Under the pieces are notes generated by a model, which was not told the origin of the DNA, did no database searches, and saw only the letters and a list, made by a program, of their open reading frames with translations. A stretch of DNA of 64,000 nucleotides from the NCBI GenBank assembly GCA_030917925.1, contig JAUPTV010000149.1:1-64000 (forward strand), given 5' to 3'. This document shows, piece after piece, positions 53,694-63,655 of this stretch. The DNA is from Pseudomonadota bacterium. GTDB lineage: Bacteria > Pseudomonadota > Gammaproteobacteria > Competibacterales > Competibacteraceae. Both the position numbers and the translations under genes were made by a program. Numbering within the stretch: the stretch's first letter is position 1; each line of letters begins with the position of its first letter.

Positions 53694-54569
53694 ATGCCTG
53701 AACAAATCTTCCAGTTCCTGGTAACAGGCATTACCGTTGGTGCCCTTTACGCCCTGGTCGGACTCGGCTTCGCGCTGATCTACAACGCCTCCGACGTCGT
53801 AAACTTCGCCCAGGGTGAATTTGTGATGTTGGGCGCGATGACCGCTATCGCCCTGGTGGCTGCGGGTTGGCCGTTGGCGCTGGCGGCTATCGTGGCGACG
53901 GCCCTGACCGTGGTGGTCGGCTTGCTGTTGGAACGATTCGCTATTGAACCGGCCTGGGGTGCCTCGGTCGTCGCCACCATCATCATTACCATCGGCGCGG
54001 CCATCTTCCTGCGCGGCGTTGCACTCCTGCTCTGGGGCAAGGACTTCCACGCCCTCCCCCCTTTTTCCGGCGATACGCCCCTTCACCTGGGCAGCGCAAC
54101 GTTGTTGCCCCAAAGCCTGTGGGTACTCGGCGGCGCGGCGGCGCTGGTGACGCTGGTTCATCTCTTTCTCAACCGCACGCTGATCGGCAAGGCGCTACTG
54201 GCCTGTTCCTTCAACCGCGCCGCTGCGCAGTTGGTTGGAATTAACGTGAACGTCATGTTGCGGTTGGCCTACGGACTGTCAGCGGGCCTGGGCGCCATTG
54301 CCGGAATCCTCATCGCCCCGATTACCTTCAGTTCCTACGAAGCCGGGATCATGCTGGGCCTCAAAGGCTTCTCCGCCGCGATTGTCGGCGGCATCGGCAA
54401 TCCCATGGGCGCGGTGGCGGGCGGTCTGCTGTTGGGGGTATTGGAAGCGCTCGGCGCAGGGCTGATTTCCTCCGGGTACAAAGACGCCATTGCTTTTATG
54501 TTTGTGCTCATGGTGCTGTTTTTTGAACCGACCGGCTTGTTCGGCCATAAAGTCGCGGAGCGGGTTTAA
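53694..54569 (+). CDS. livH: LivH-type ABC transporter permease
   Basis: GITVGALYALVGLGFALIYNASDVVNFAQGEFVMLGA; GGIGNPMGAVAGGLLLGVLEALG. Confidence 0.9.
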   Translation: MPEQIFQFLVTGITVGALYALVGLGFALIYNASDVVNFAQGEFVMLGAMTAIALVAAGWPLALAAIVATALTVVVGLLLERFAIEPAWGASVVATIIITIGAAIFLRGVALLLWGKDFHALPPFSGDTPLHLGSATLLPQSLWVLGGAAALVTLVHLFLNRTLIGKALLACSFNRAAAQLVGINVNVMLRLAYGLSAGLGAIAGILIAPITFSSYEAGIMLGLKGFSAAIVGGIGNPMGAVAGGLLLGVLEALGAGLISSGYKDAIAFMFVLMVLFFEPTGLFGHKVAERV

Positions 54570-54580
54570 CATGTCCATGA

Positions 54581-54620
54581 CCCTCGCCCCCGGCCCCTCT
54601 CCCACCTGTGGGCGAGGGGA
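54581..54620. repeat. Intergenic palindromic repeat (REP-like)
   Basis: CCCTCGCCC (54581-54589)...GGGCGAGGG (54610-54618), between livH and livM. Confidence 0.6.
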
Positions 54621-54630
54621 GGATTAAATC

Positions 54631-55569
54631 ATGCGCCTCGCTGGCTTCTACCTCTTTGCCGTTTTCGCCGCGTTACTGCCGATACTGTTCCCGGATAACT
54701 ACTTCGTCATCGTCATTGGCGCTTCGGCGGGCCTGAACGTCATGCTGGCAGTCGGCCTCAATCTGCTGATCGGTTACGCGGGCCAGATTTCCCTGGGTCA
54801 TGCCGCCTTTTTTGGCATGGGTGCCTACGCCTCAGCGATTTTGACCACCCGCTTTGCCTGGCCGGGATTGTTGGCCATGGCGGCAGGCTTACTGGTTGCC
54901 GGCAGCATCGCCTGGCTGTTCGCCCGCCCGATTCTGCGCCTGCGTGGTCACTATTTAGCCATGGCTACGCTCGGCTTCGGGATCATCATTCACGTCATCA
55001 TGGTTCAGGCCAACCATTGGACGGGTGGTCCGGATGGACTGTCCGGCATTCCGCCGCTGAATCTGCTGGGTTGGACAGTCGATGGCGACCGGCAATGGTA
55101 CGGCGTGATTGCCGCTGCTGCGCTGCTCACCATCTGGCTGTCCCTGAACATCGTGGATTCGCGGATCGGTCGCGCCCTGCGGGCGGTCCGGGGTTCGGAA
55201 TTCGCCGCGCAAATGATGGGCGTTGACACGGCCAGCGCCAAAACGCAGATCTTTGTGGTCTCCGCCCTGTTTGCTGCTTTCGCCGGTAGCCTGTTTGCTC
55301 ATCAACAGGCTTTTGTCAGTCCGGACTCATTTAACCTGCTGATCTCCGTAGAACTGGTGACCATGGTCGTGCTGGGCGGCATGGCGTCAACCTTTGGCGC
55401 GGCCTGCGGAGCGATTGCCCTTACGTTACTGCATCAGGGGCTGGTGGTGTTCGAAGATTACGAAATGCTGATCCACGGTGGGCTGTTGATGGCCGTTATG
55501 ATTTTCATGCCACAGGGGCTGTTTGTGGGATTAAGTCAGGCCGTGCGTCGGTTGAAAAATGAAATTTGA
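54631..55569 (+). CDS. livM: LivM-type ABC transporter permease
   Basis: GLNLLIGYAGQISLGHAAFFGMGAYASAIL; RIGRALRAVRGSEFAAQMMGVD. Confidence 0.9.
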   Translation: MRLAGFYLFAVFAALLPILFPDNYFVIVIGASAGLNVMLAVGLNLLIGYAGQISLGHAAFFGMGAYASAILTTRFAWPGLLAMAAGLLVAGSIAWLFARPILRLRGHYLAMATLGFGIIIHVIMVQANHWTGGPDGLSGIPPLNLLGWTVDGDRQWYGVIAAAALLTIWLSLNIVDSRIGRALRAVRGSEFAAQMMGVDTASAKTQIFVVSALFAAFAGSLFAHQQAFVSPDSFNLLISVELVTMVVLGGMASTFGAACGAIALTLLHQGLVVFEDYEMLIHGGLLMAVMIFMPQGLFVGLSQAVRRLKNEI

Positions 55570-55825
55570 ATGGGACGAGCGCAAACGGCAAATCAACCTG
55601 CGTCGTCATCATATCGAACTGGCTGATGCTGTAGCGGTTTTTTCCGACCCTTACGCCTTAACTCGGGAAGACTTCGATCATGATGAACAGCGGTTTGTGA
55701 CCTTGGGACGAGATGCACTGGGCCGGTTGCTGGTTGCGGCTTACACTTACCGGGAACCTCAAACGATCCGCCTGATTTCGGCCCGCAAGGCTGAACCGCA
55801 TGAACGCAAACAGTACGAGGGTTAA
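55559..55825 (+). CDS. brnT: BrnT family toxin
   Basis: MKFEWDERKRQINLRRHHIELADAVAVFSDPYALTREDFDHDEQRFVTLGRDALGRLLVAAYTYRE..IRLISARKAEPHERKQYE; ATG overlaps the livM 3' end. Confidence 0.92.
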   Translation: MKFEWDERKRQINLRRHHIELADAVAVFSDPYALTREDFDHDEQRFVTLGRDALGRLLVAAYTYREPQTIRLISARKAEPHERKQYEG

Positions 55826-55828
55826 GTT

Positions 55829-56083
55829 ATGAAAAAACCGTATGATTTCAGTAGCGCCCACCGAGGTCCGGTTGTTCCCCCGGAATCTGGCACTACCGCC
55901 ATCACACTCCGTATTGATGACGAAGTCCTAATGTGGTTTCGTGAGCAAGTTAACCGCTCTGGGGGGGGCGATTATCTGAAACTCATTAACAACGCCCTGC
56001 GTGAACATGTCCGCCAGCAATCCGAACCCATCGAAGAGGTCTTGCGCCGGGTAGTCCGGGAAGAAATGCGCCGTGCGGCCTGA
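55829..56083 (+). CDS. brnA: BrnA family antitoxin
   Basis: TTAITLRIDDEVLMWFREQVNRSGGGDYLKLINNALREHV; directly follows brnT. Confidence 0.9.
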   Translation: MKKPYDFSSAHRGPVVPPESGTTAITLRIDDEVLMWFREQVNRSGGGDYLKLINNALREHVRQQSEPIEEVLRRVVREEMRRAA

Positions 56084-56115
56084 TAGCAACCCAACAAGAC
56101 GGTATTCGCACGCCC

Positions 56116-56898
56116 GTGCAAGACACTAATCTACTCACTGTCGAAGGTCTGGAACAAAGTTTCGGCGGCGTCATGGCCTTGGCCGGCGTCAGTTTCCACA
56201 CCCCGGAAAACCTGATCTACGCCATTATCGGCCCCAATGGTGCCGGTAAAACGACGCTGTTCAACGTTTTGTGCGGCTTCTACCAACCCGCGTCCGGTTC
56301 CCTGCGCTTCAACGGTCAGGAATTACGTGGACGACCACCGCATCGCATCGCCGCTCTGGGCATCGCCCGCACTTTTCAGAACCTGCAACTGTTCTTCAAC
56401 ATGACCGTGCTGGAAAACGTCATGGTGGGCGGTCACTTGCGCGCTAAAACCGGACTTCTGGCCGCAGCCCTGCGTTTGCCCCAGGTGCGGCATGAAGAAC
56501 AGCAATTACGCGAATGGGCCAGAGAAGCGCTGGAACTGTGCGAACTGACCGACCATGCCGAACATCCGGCAGGTGCCCTCCCCTACGGCCTGATGAAGCG
56601 CGTGGAAATGGCCCGCGCCCTGGCGGCCAAACCCCGCTTGCTCCTGCTCGATGAACCCGCCGCCGGTCTGAACGATACCGAAACCATGGCCTTACGCGAT
56701 TTAATTCAACGCATCCGCGCATCCGGCGTCACCGTACTCCTGGTGGAACACCACATGCCACTGGTGATGAGCGTCTCGGATCGACTGTTGGTGCTCGATT
56801 ATGGCAGTGTACTGGCGGAGGGCACGCCAGCGGAGATTCAAGCCAATCCCCGCGTGATTGCCGCTTACCTTGGGGGAGCCGTGCAATATGCCATCTAA
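56116..56898 (+). CDS. livG: LivG-type ABC transporter ATP-binding protein
   Basis: GTG start; SFGGVMALAGVSF, GPNGAGKTTLFN, LLDEPAAGLND. Confidence 0.92.
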   Translation: MQDTNLLTVEGLEQSFGGVMALAGVSFHTPENLIYAIIGPNGAGKTTLFNVLCGFYQPASGSLRFNGQELRGRPPHRIAALGIARTFQNLQLFFNMTVLENVMVGGHLRAKTGLLAAALRLPQVRHEEQQLREWAREALELCELTDHAEHPAGALPYGLMKRVEMARALAAKPRLLLLDEPAAGLNDTETMALRDLIQRIRASGVTVLLVEHHMPLVMSVSDRLLVLDYGSVLAEGTPAEIQANPRVIAAYLGGAVQYAI

Positions 56899-57628
56899 TG
56901 CCCCCCACTCTTCCAACCCTCTGCTGGAAATCGCCGGTCTGAACAGCCACTATGGCCCGGTGCAAGTAGTTCACAACGCCAGCCTGAGCGTTCACGCCGG
57001 CGAACTGGTCGCCCTGGTCGGCGGCAACGGTGCCGGTAAAACCACCCTGCTCCATACCCTGTCCGGCCTGCATCGGCCCAGCGCCGGCTCCATCCATTTC
57101 GATGGCCAGGACATCACCCACTGGCCAACGCACCGCATCGTCGCCGCCGGTGTCTGCCAGGTGCCGGAAGGGCGGCAGGTCTTCGCCCCGCTGAGCGTCG
57201 AGGACAATCTGAAACTGGGCGCTTACCGCCAGTATCGGAATCACGGTTGGGTCAGCCAGGAAATGGAGCGTGTTTACACCCTGTTCCCCATCCTTCAGGA
57301 ACGTCGTCAGCAACTGGCCGGCACACTGTCCGGCGGGCAGCAACAAATGCTGGCGATTGGCCGTGCCCTCCTGGGTCATCCACGTTTGCTGCTACTGGAC
57401 GAACCTTCCATGGGGCTGGCACCACTCCTGGTCGAAGAAATCTTCCGGGTGATCGTCGAACTCAATAGCCAGGGCGTGACCATTTTGCTGGTGGAACAAA
57501 ACGCTCGCGCCGCGCTCGCCATTGCCGGACGCGGCTATATTCTGGAAACCGGGCGGATTACCAAAACCGCTCCAGCCGCTGATTTACTCGCCGACGACGA
57601 TGTGCGCCGGGCTTATTTGGGATACTGA
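56888..57628 (+). CDS. livF: LivF-type ABC transporter ATP-binding protein
   Basis: LNSHYGPVQVVHNASLSVHAGELVALVGGNGAGKTTLLHTLSG; LLLDEPSMGLAPLLVEEIF; start at 56888. Confidence 0.92.
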   Translation: MPSNAPHSSNPLLEIAGLNSHYGPVQVVHNASLSVHAGELVALVGGNGAGKTTLLHTLSGLHRPSAGSIHFDGQDITHWPTHRIVAAGVCQVPEGRQVFAPLSVEDNLKLGAYRQYRNHGWVSQEMERVYTLFPILQERRQQLAGTLSGGQQQMLAIGRALLGHPRLLLLDEPSMGLAPLLVEEIFRVIVELNSQGVTILLVEQNARAALAIAGRGYILETGRITKTAPAADLLADDDVRRAYLGY

Positions 57629-57641
57629 ACGGGAGATCACC

Positions 57642-58310
57642 ATGTATGTAGACCGAATCATGACCCGCGAGGTGTTGCAGGTCGCTGAAGAAACCCGCCT
57701 GCCACAACTGGCCGCTTTAATGCGCGACCACCATATCCACCATCTGCCGGTCGTGCGCGACGGGCGACTGGTGGGGCTGATTACCTCCCACGATCTGGAG
57801 CGGGTCGCGCCCTCCTCCATCACGACCCTCTCGGTCGGCGAAGCTAACTATCTGCTGGGCAAGCTCACTGCGGCCAAAATCATGAGCGCCAAGGTCATGA
57901 CCTGCACTCCTGACACATTAGTTGAGGAAGCCGCTCGCCTGTTGCGTCAGGAAAACATCGGCTGTCTGCCCGTGGTGGATAGTGGCGGTCATCTGGTGGG
58001 GATGCTGACGCATGAGGATTTACTCGATTTCTTCCTCGACATCACCGGCTGTCTGATGGAAGACACCACGCGCATTGCCGTGCATTTACCCGACACCATC
58101 GGCCAACTGGGCCGACTGTTGGAGGTGATCAATGAAGCAGGCGGCTATATCGCCACCGTCGTCTCCCCGCTGCACCCCGATCAGACCGGCCTGCGCATCG
58201 CCGTGGTTCGCTACCGTGCGGCTGAACCCCATGCCTTGAATCACCACCTGCGTGATCTAGGCTATGAACTGTTGACCGAAACCTTTCCCGATCAGGCTGA
58301 GCATCCCTGA
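57642..58310 (+). CDS. CBS domain protein
   Basis: MYVDRIMTREVLQVAEETRLPQLAALMRDHHIHHLPVV; second CBS KIMSAKVMTCTPDTLVEEAARLLRQENIGCLPVV. Confidence 0.88.
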   Translation: MYVDRIMTREVLQVAEETRLPQLAALMRDHHIHHLPVVRDGRLVGLITSHDLERVAPSSITTLSVGEANYLLGKLTAAKIMSAKVMTCTPDTLVEEAARLLRQENIGCLPVVDSGGHLVGMLTHEDLLDFFLDITGCLMEDTTRIAVHLPDTIGQLGRLLEVINEAGGYIATVVSPLHPDQTGLRIAVVRYRAAEPHALNHHLRDLGYELLTETFPDQAEHP

Positions 58311-58346
58311 CGCCTGACGCCTCTGAACCTGACAGGAACTCTCTCG

Positions 58347-59654
58347 ATGATTCTGGATATTGAACAGGAAACCCTGCCCCGCGAAGAACTCCAGGCACTG
58401 CAAGTCCGCCGGTTGCGCTCGACGGTGGAACGCTGCTACCAGACCGTCAAATATTACCGCGAGGCGATGGATGAACTCGGCGTCAAGCCGCAGCACATCA
58501 AGTCGGTCGCCGATGTGCGCTTGCTACCCTTCACCAAAAAAGAAAACCTGCGCCAAAATTATCCTTTCGGCATGTTCGCCGTGCCGACTGACCAAGTGGT
58601 GCGCATCCACGCTTCCAGCGGCACCACCGGCAAACCCACAGTGGTCGGCTACACCCGTCGCGATGTCCGCACCTGGGCGCGAGTCATGGCTCGCAGTCTG
58701 GCCGCTGCCGGTCTGCGTCCCGGCGACCGCTTGCATAACGCTTATGGCTACGGTCTGTTCACGGGCGGGCTGGGCCTACATTATGGCGCGGAAGAACTGG
58801 GCGTCATGGTCACGCCGATTTCCGGCGGCCAGACCCAGCGTCAAATCATGTTAATCCGCGATTTTGAACCTACCGGCCTGTCCTGCACGCCCTCCTACGC
58901 GCTCAACATCGCTGAAACCGCCGAGGACATGAATGTTGACCTGCGCAAGTTGTCCCTGAAAATCGGCATTTTCGGCGCGGAACCCTGGACCGAGGAAATG
59001 CGCTATGAACTGGAATCCCGACTAGGCATCGACGCTATCGACATTTATGGCCTGTCCGAAGTCATCGGACCCGGCGTCGGCATCGAATGCATCGAGGCGA
59101 AAAATGGCCTGCATGTTTTTGAAGACCACTTCCTGATTGAAACGGTGGATGTCGATACCGGCCTGCCGATTCCTTACGGCGAATCCGGGGAAATTGTCAT
59201 CACCTCGCTGACCAAAGAAGCTTTCCCGGTCATCCGCTATCGCACCCGCGACATCTCCATTCTCGACCCATCACCCTGCCGTTGTGGCCGCACCCATGTC
59301 CGCATGAAGCGGATCACCGGCCGCACCGATGACATGCTGATTATTCGCGGTGTCAATGTCTTCCCCTCACAGGTCGAAGCGATCCTGATGCAGACCGAAA
59401 CACTGTCGCCGTTTTACCAACTGGAAATTACCCGTGAGGGCAACCTCGATCTGCTGACAGTCAATGTCGAAGGCAGCCCGCCGCTGGTGGCTCAAGGCCA
59501 GGAAGCCATGAACCGGGTAGGTCATAAGGCGCAGAAGGATATTAAGGATTTTATCGGTGTCACGGCCAAGGTCATTGTCAGGAAAGTCGGCGATCTGCCG
59601 CGCTCCGAAGGGAAAGCCGTGCGCGTCATTGATCATCGTAAATCAGGGAAATAG
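58347..59654 (+). CDS. paaK: Phenylacetate-CoA ligase
   Basis: [78 protein letters not shown]. Confidence 0.93.
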   Translation: MILDIEQETLPREELQALQVRRLRSTVERCYQTVKYYREAMDELGVKPQHIKSVADVRLLPFTKKENLRQNYPFGMFAVPTDQVVRIHASSGTTGKPTVVGYTRRDVRTWARVMARSLAAAGLRPGDRLHNAYGYGLFTGGLGLHYGAEELGVMVTPISGGQTQRQIMLIRDFEPTGLSCTPSYALNIAETAEDMNVDLRKLSLKIGIFGAEPWTEEMRYELESRLGIDAIDIYGLSEVIGPGVGIECIEAKNGLHVFEDHFLIETVDVDTGLPIPYGESGEIVITSLTKEAFPVIRYRTRDISILDPSPCRCGRTHVRMKRITGRTDDMLIIRGVNVFPSQVEAILMQTETLSPFYQLEITREGNLDLLTVNVEGSPPLVAQGQEAMNRVGHKAQKDIKDFIGVTAKVIVRKVGDLPRSEGKAVRVIDHRKSGK

Positions 59655-59659
59655 CGAGT

Positions 59660-59700
59660 AGCGAGTAGCGATTCAATCCGGTTTCGCTACTCGCTAATTT
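59660..59700 (+). terminator. Intrinsic terminator-like hairpin after paaK
   Basis: TAGCGAGTAGCGA / TCGCTACTCGCTA 13-bp perfect stem followed by ATTTT. Confidence 0.65.
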
Positions 59701-59753
59701 TGTATTCCCGGCGCTGTCCAATTTTCCATACCGTTTGCCGGAGGCGCACAACC

Positions 59754-61676
59754 ATGTCCAACCGTAAAGAATCCATCCCCACCCCGCAGCCACCGGTTGA
59801 CTCGATACCGATAGAGCCGTTGTCTGCCGAAGCCGCCGCCCCTGCTCCAGCGCCTCCGCTCAAAGCATCAGTCCGGCTACAGCGAAGCCGGGCTGGCGAT
59901 AAATCAGAGACTTATCGTCCCTATCACATTGAACGGTCGCTGCTCGGCTCCCACATTCCCGAAACCATTGACCGCATGGTGAACGCCAATCTGGCGCGTG
60001 GCACGGCCGGCATTTCGCCGATTGTGCTGTCCATGGCTTATCTTGACTGGTTGATGCATCTCGGTCTCGCGCCCGGCAAGCAGGCGCTGCTGAATGAAAA
60101 AGCGGTCCGTAAAATGGTGCGGATGACGCTGTATGCGATTAAATCCACGGCAAATCCCAATACGCCGCCCTGTATTGAACCGCTCCCGCAGGATCACCGT
60201 TTCGATGCCGAAGGCTGGCGGCAATGGCCTTATAACCTGATTTACCAGTCCTTTCTGCTTACCCAGCAATGGTGGTACAACGCCACCACCCGCACTCGGG
60301 GCGTGGATAAACGTAACGACGCCATCGTTTCTTTCGTCACCCGGCAAATTCTCGACATGTATTCCCCGTCGAATTCGCTGCTGACCAACCCGGAAATTCT
60401 CAAGGCTACCATGGATGAAGGCGGCCAGAATCTGGTGCGTGGCTGGGCCAACTTTATGGCGGATATGGAGAAACTCATCGCTGGAAAGCGGTTGACCGAG
60501 GATGAAGAGCATTTCGTCGTCGGTCGCGATGTAGCGGTCACTCCCGGCAAGGTCATCTTTCGCAACCACCTGATTGAACTGATCCAGTATCAGCCGACAA
60601 CGCCGACGGTTTATGCTGAACCGATCCTGATCGTTCCTGCCTGGATCATGAAGTACTACATCCTCGACCTGTCGCCGCATAACTCCATGGTCCGCTATCT
60701 GGTGGAACAAGGGCATACGGTCTTCATGATTTCCTGGATCAACCCCATTGCTGCGGATCGCGACATTGGGATGGACGACTACCAGCAGGATGGGGTCATC
60801 GCGGCGCTGGACGCAGTGACCGCGATTTTGCCCGGACGCAAGGTGCATAGCGTGGGTTATTGCCTCGGCGGCACCCTGCTAACGATCACTGCCGCCGCTT
60901 TGGCGCGGGATGGCGATCATCGCCTGAAGACCGTCACCCTGTTCGCGGCGCAAACCGACTTCTCCGAAGCTGGGGAATTGCTGCTGTTTATCAACGAAAG
61001 TCAGGTCGCGTTCCTGGAAGATATGATGTGGGATCAGGGCTACCTGGATGCAGGTCAGATGGTCGGCGCTTTCCAGTTGCTGCGTTCCAATGACCTGATC
61101 TGGTCGCGCATGGTCCATGACTATCTACTAGGCCAACGTCAACCGCTCAACGACCTGATGGCCTGGAACGCCGATCAAACCCGGATGCCGTTCCGGATGC
61201 ACTCCGAGTATCTGCGCCACATTTTCCTGGGCAACGAACTGGCGACCGGTCACTACAAGGTTCGCGGTCGTCCGATCGCGATGACGGACATTCGCTCCCC
61301 CATTTTTACCGTCGCCACCGAACAGGATCACGTTGCGCCCTGGCGGTCGGTTTACAAAATCAATCTATTGGCCGATGCGGATCAAGTGACCTTCCTGCTC
61401 ACCAGTGGCGGCCACAATGCCGGGATTGTCAGCGAACCTGGCCACGGGCGGCGCAGCTATCAGATGGCCAGCCGCACCGATCAGGATCGCTACATCGACC
61501 CGGATACCTGGCAGGCCACGACGCCGAAACAGTCCGGTTCCTGGTGGCCCGCCTGGCAAGCCTGGCTGGTCAAACATTCCGCTGAGCGGCAAGTCGCGCC
61601 GCCACCGACCGGAGCGCCAGAGAAAGGCTTGTACCCGATTGAGGAAGCGCCGGGAACATATGTGTTGCAAAAATGA
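59754..61676 (+). CDS. phaC: Poly(3-hydroxyalkanoate) synthase
   Basis: VHSVGYCLGGTLL lipase-like box; VWMISWINP-like VFMISWINPIAADRDIGMDDY; GGHNAGIVSEPGH. Confidence 0.92.
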   Translation: MSNRKESIPTPQPPVDSIPIEPLSAEAAAPAPAPPLKASVRLQRSRAGDKSETYRPYHIERSLLGSHIPETIDRMVNANLARGTAGISPIVLSMAYLDWLMHLGLAPGKQALLNEKAVRKMVRMTLYAIKSTANPNTPPCIEPLPQDHRFDAEGWRQWPYNLIYQSFLLTQQWWYNATTRTRGVDKRNDAIVSFVTRQILDMYSPSNSLLTNPEILKATMDEGGQNLVRGWANFMADMEKLIAGKRLTEDEEHFVVGRDVAVTPGKVIFRNHLIELIQYQPTTPTVYAEPILIVPAWIMKYYILDLSPHNSMVRYLVEQGHTVFMISWINPIAADRDIGMDDYQQDGVIAALDAVTAILPGRKVHSVGYCLGGTLLTITAAALARDGDHRLKTVTLFAAQTDFSEAGELLLFINESQVAFLEDMMWDQGYLDAGQMVGAFQLLRSNDLIWSRMVHDYLLGQRQPLNDLMAWNADQTRMPFRMHSEYLRHIFLGNELATGHYKVRGRPIAMTDIRSPIFTVATEQDHVAPWRSVYKINLLADADQVTFLLTSGGHNAGIVSEPGHGRRSYQMASRTDQDRYIDPDTWQATTPKQSGSWWPAWQAWLVKHSAERQVAPPPTGAPEKGLYPIEEAPGTYVLQK

Positions 61677-62368
61677 ATAGAAATCTCCAGACGCCCGTCC
61701 CCTCCAGTGCGCAGGACGTCGCGGCATTTCTGCGGCAAGCTGCCCGTGTTCCCACGGTGGCGACTGCGCAAGGTCGGCTGATGTTCGCCATGGACGCTAC
61801 CGCCAGTCGGCAACCCACCTGGGATCAAGCCTGCCAACTGCAAGGCGATATGTTCGCCGCCGTTGCGGAACGGGGCGGGCTGGCTCTGCAACTGGTCTGG
61901 TATCGGGGCTATGGCGAGTTTTATGTGGAACCGTGGTTGACCGCTGCGACTGAACTCCAGCGGCGCATGGCCTCGGTGCAATGCCGGGGCGGTTTGACCC
62001 AAATCCACCGGGTTCTGAAACACGCCATTGATGAAACGCAACGCCATCGCCTGAATGCTCTGGTGCTGGTCGGTGACTGTCTGGAGGAAGCGGTAGACCC
62101 ACTGTGCCATCAGGCCGGCCAACTCGGGGTTCTGGGCGTCCCGGCCTTCGTCTTTCAGGAAGGTCAGGATGCGGATGCCGCCCAAGGTTTTCGAGAAATT
62201 GCCCGGCTGACCCGTGGCGCTTATTGCGCGTTTGATGCCCGTAGCGCCAGCCAGTTACGGGATTTGCTCAAAGCCGTCGCGATCTATGCGACCGGCGGCC
62301 GCCAGGCGCTTGAAGCCTTTGGTCGACGTCAGGGCGGTCTGATTCCACAACTCACCCGTCAGATTTGA
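61673..62368 (+). CDS. VWA-domain-like protein
   Basis: GRLMFAMDATASRQPTWDQAC; NALVLVGDCLEE; LTRGAYCAFDARSASQLRDLL. Confidence 0.75.
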   Translation: MNRNLQTPVPSSAQDVAAFLRQAARVPTVATAQGRLMFAMDATASRQPTWDQACQLQGDMFAAVAERGGLALQLVWYRGYGEFYVEPWLTAATELQRRMASVQCRGGLTQIHRVLKHAIDETQRHRLNALVLVGDCLEEAVDPLCHQAGQLGVLGVPAFVFQEGQDADAAQGFREIARLTRGAYCAFDARSASQLRDLLKAVAIYATGGRQALEAFGRRQGGLIPQLTRQI

Positions 62369-62374
62369 AGGCCC

Positions 62375-63073
62375 ATGCTGGCGCGCGCCCTGCTCATTGT
62401 TGCGGCCCTGATTGGGCTGTATTTACTCTTCCGCTGGCTGCGCCGCTCCCCGTGGCGTCTCTGGGCGGGACGGGCGGCCATCACGGTTGGAATCACTGGT
62501 TTTCTGCTATTGCTCACCGTGCGCGGTGGGGCTGAAGTCGCCCTGCCGATGCTGGTTGGACTGGCTCCATTACTGATCCGCTGGCTGAATGCCCGCCGTC
62601 CATCCTTCCCAAACGACACGGATGCGCCGAGCCAATCTACCGTGACGACCCGTTTCCTGAACATGACGCTGGATCATCGGACGGGCGCTATGCAGGGCCA
62701 AATTCTGGAAGGCCGTTTTGCCGGACGCTCGCTTGGAGAGTTGTCCCTTCAAGAACTATTAGCGCTCCGGCAGGAGTGTCTGGGGGACCCGCAATCGCAG
62801 GCGGTGCTGGAAACCTATCTGGATCGCCATGCCGAACCCGGTTGGCGTGATGAAGCGCAACACCACGACTCCCAAACCCGGTCTAATGCCGCTTCCGCCG
62901 CGATGAGCCACGCCGAGGCTTTGCAGGTTCTCGGCATCGCGCCTGACGCGACTCGCCAGGAGATTGAAGCGGCTTACCGGCGGCTGATTCAGAAATTGCA
63001 CCCGGATCATGGTGGGTCAGCCTATCTGGCCACTCAGTTGAACCGGGCGCGGGATGTGCTGCTGCGTTCCTAA
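62375..63073 (+). CDS. Membrane-anchored J-domain (DnaJ-like) protein
   Basis: N-terminal TM helices; C-terminal AEALQVLGIAPDATRQEIEAAYRRLIQKLHPDHGGSAYLATQLNRARDVLL with HPD. Confidence 0.88.
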   Translation: MLARALLIVAALIGLYLLFRWLRRSPWRLWAGRAAITVGITGFLLLLTVRGGAEVALPMLVGLAPLLIRWLNARRPSFPNDTDAPSQSTVTTRFLNMTLDHRTGAMQGQILEGRFAGRSLGELSLQELLALRQECLGDPQSQAVLETYLDRHAEPGWRDEAQHHDSQTRSNAASAAMSHAEALQVLGIAPDATRQEIEAAYRRLIQKLHPDHGGSAYLATQLNRARDVLLRS

Positions 63074-63655
63074 AGAGGGGACTCACGCAAACCCGCTTCC
63101 CGTTCTCCCATCATCAACGCGGTATCAATAAATTTAACACTCTTTCAATTTTTGACTGACTTTTCGGCATAAAGCCTTTCCAAAATTCCAAGTCTCTTCA
63201 TTAGACTTTTCATCACTAAATTCCAAAAATTTAATGATCTTTCGTTTTTCTATTAAGCCTTCCTTGATAATATCCAAGAGTATATCACCCTTGACGTATC
63301 CAACGTGTTTATGGCGAGTGCTTGTATGGCGATTTTCAATAGATGAGCAAGGGTTCCGGCTAGAAAACGAAGTATTTTCTAAAAACGCTGTATTCTGCAT
63401 GACCATCTCCACCGATTTTTGCAGCTCTCTTGAATCTGGGTAGCGGCAATATCGTTTCTATCAATCGCTTTACTCGTACTTGGCAAGTGCGTATCCAGGT
63501 AAAACCTTCGTAATACGACTTGATAATGGAAGGTTAACCAAAAAATAAATCGTAGTCTGTACGATTGCGTACATAAGATAAAAAGTGGTCATTATCTAAC
63601 TAAAGGGGTAGCCTCAAAAAAGTCATATTGCTCGTCTTAACCGGGAAATCCCCGA

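Noticed and set aside
63134-63412. 92-aa minus-strand ORF MEMVMQNTAFLENTSFSS...
   Set aside because: Low-complexity AT-rich intergenic region; no RBS or family evidence strong enough to call it.
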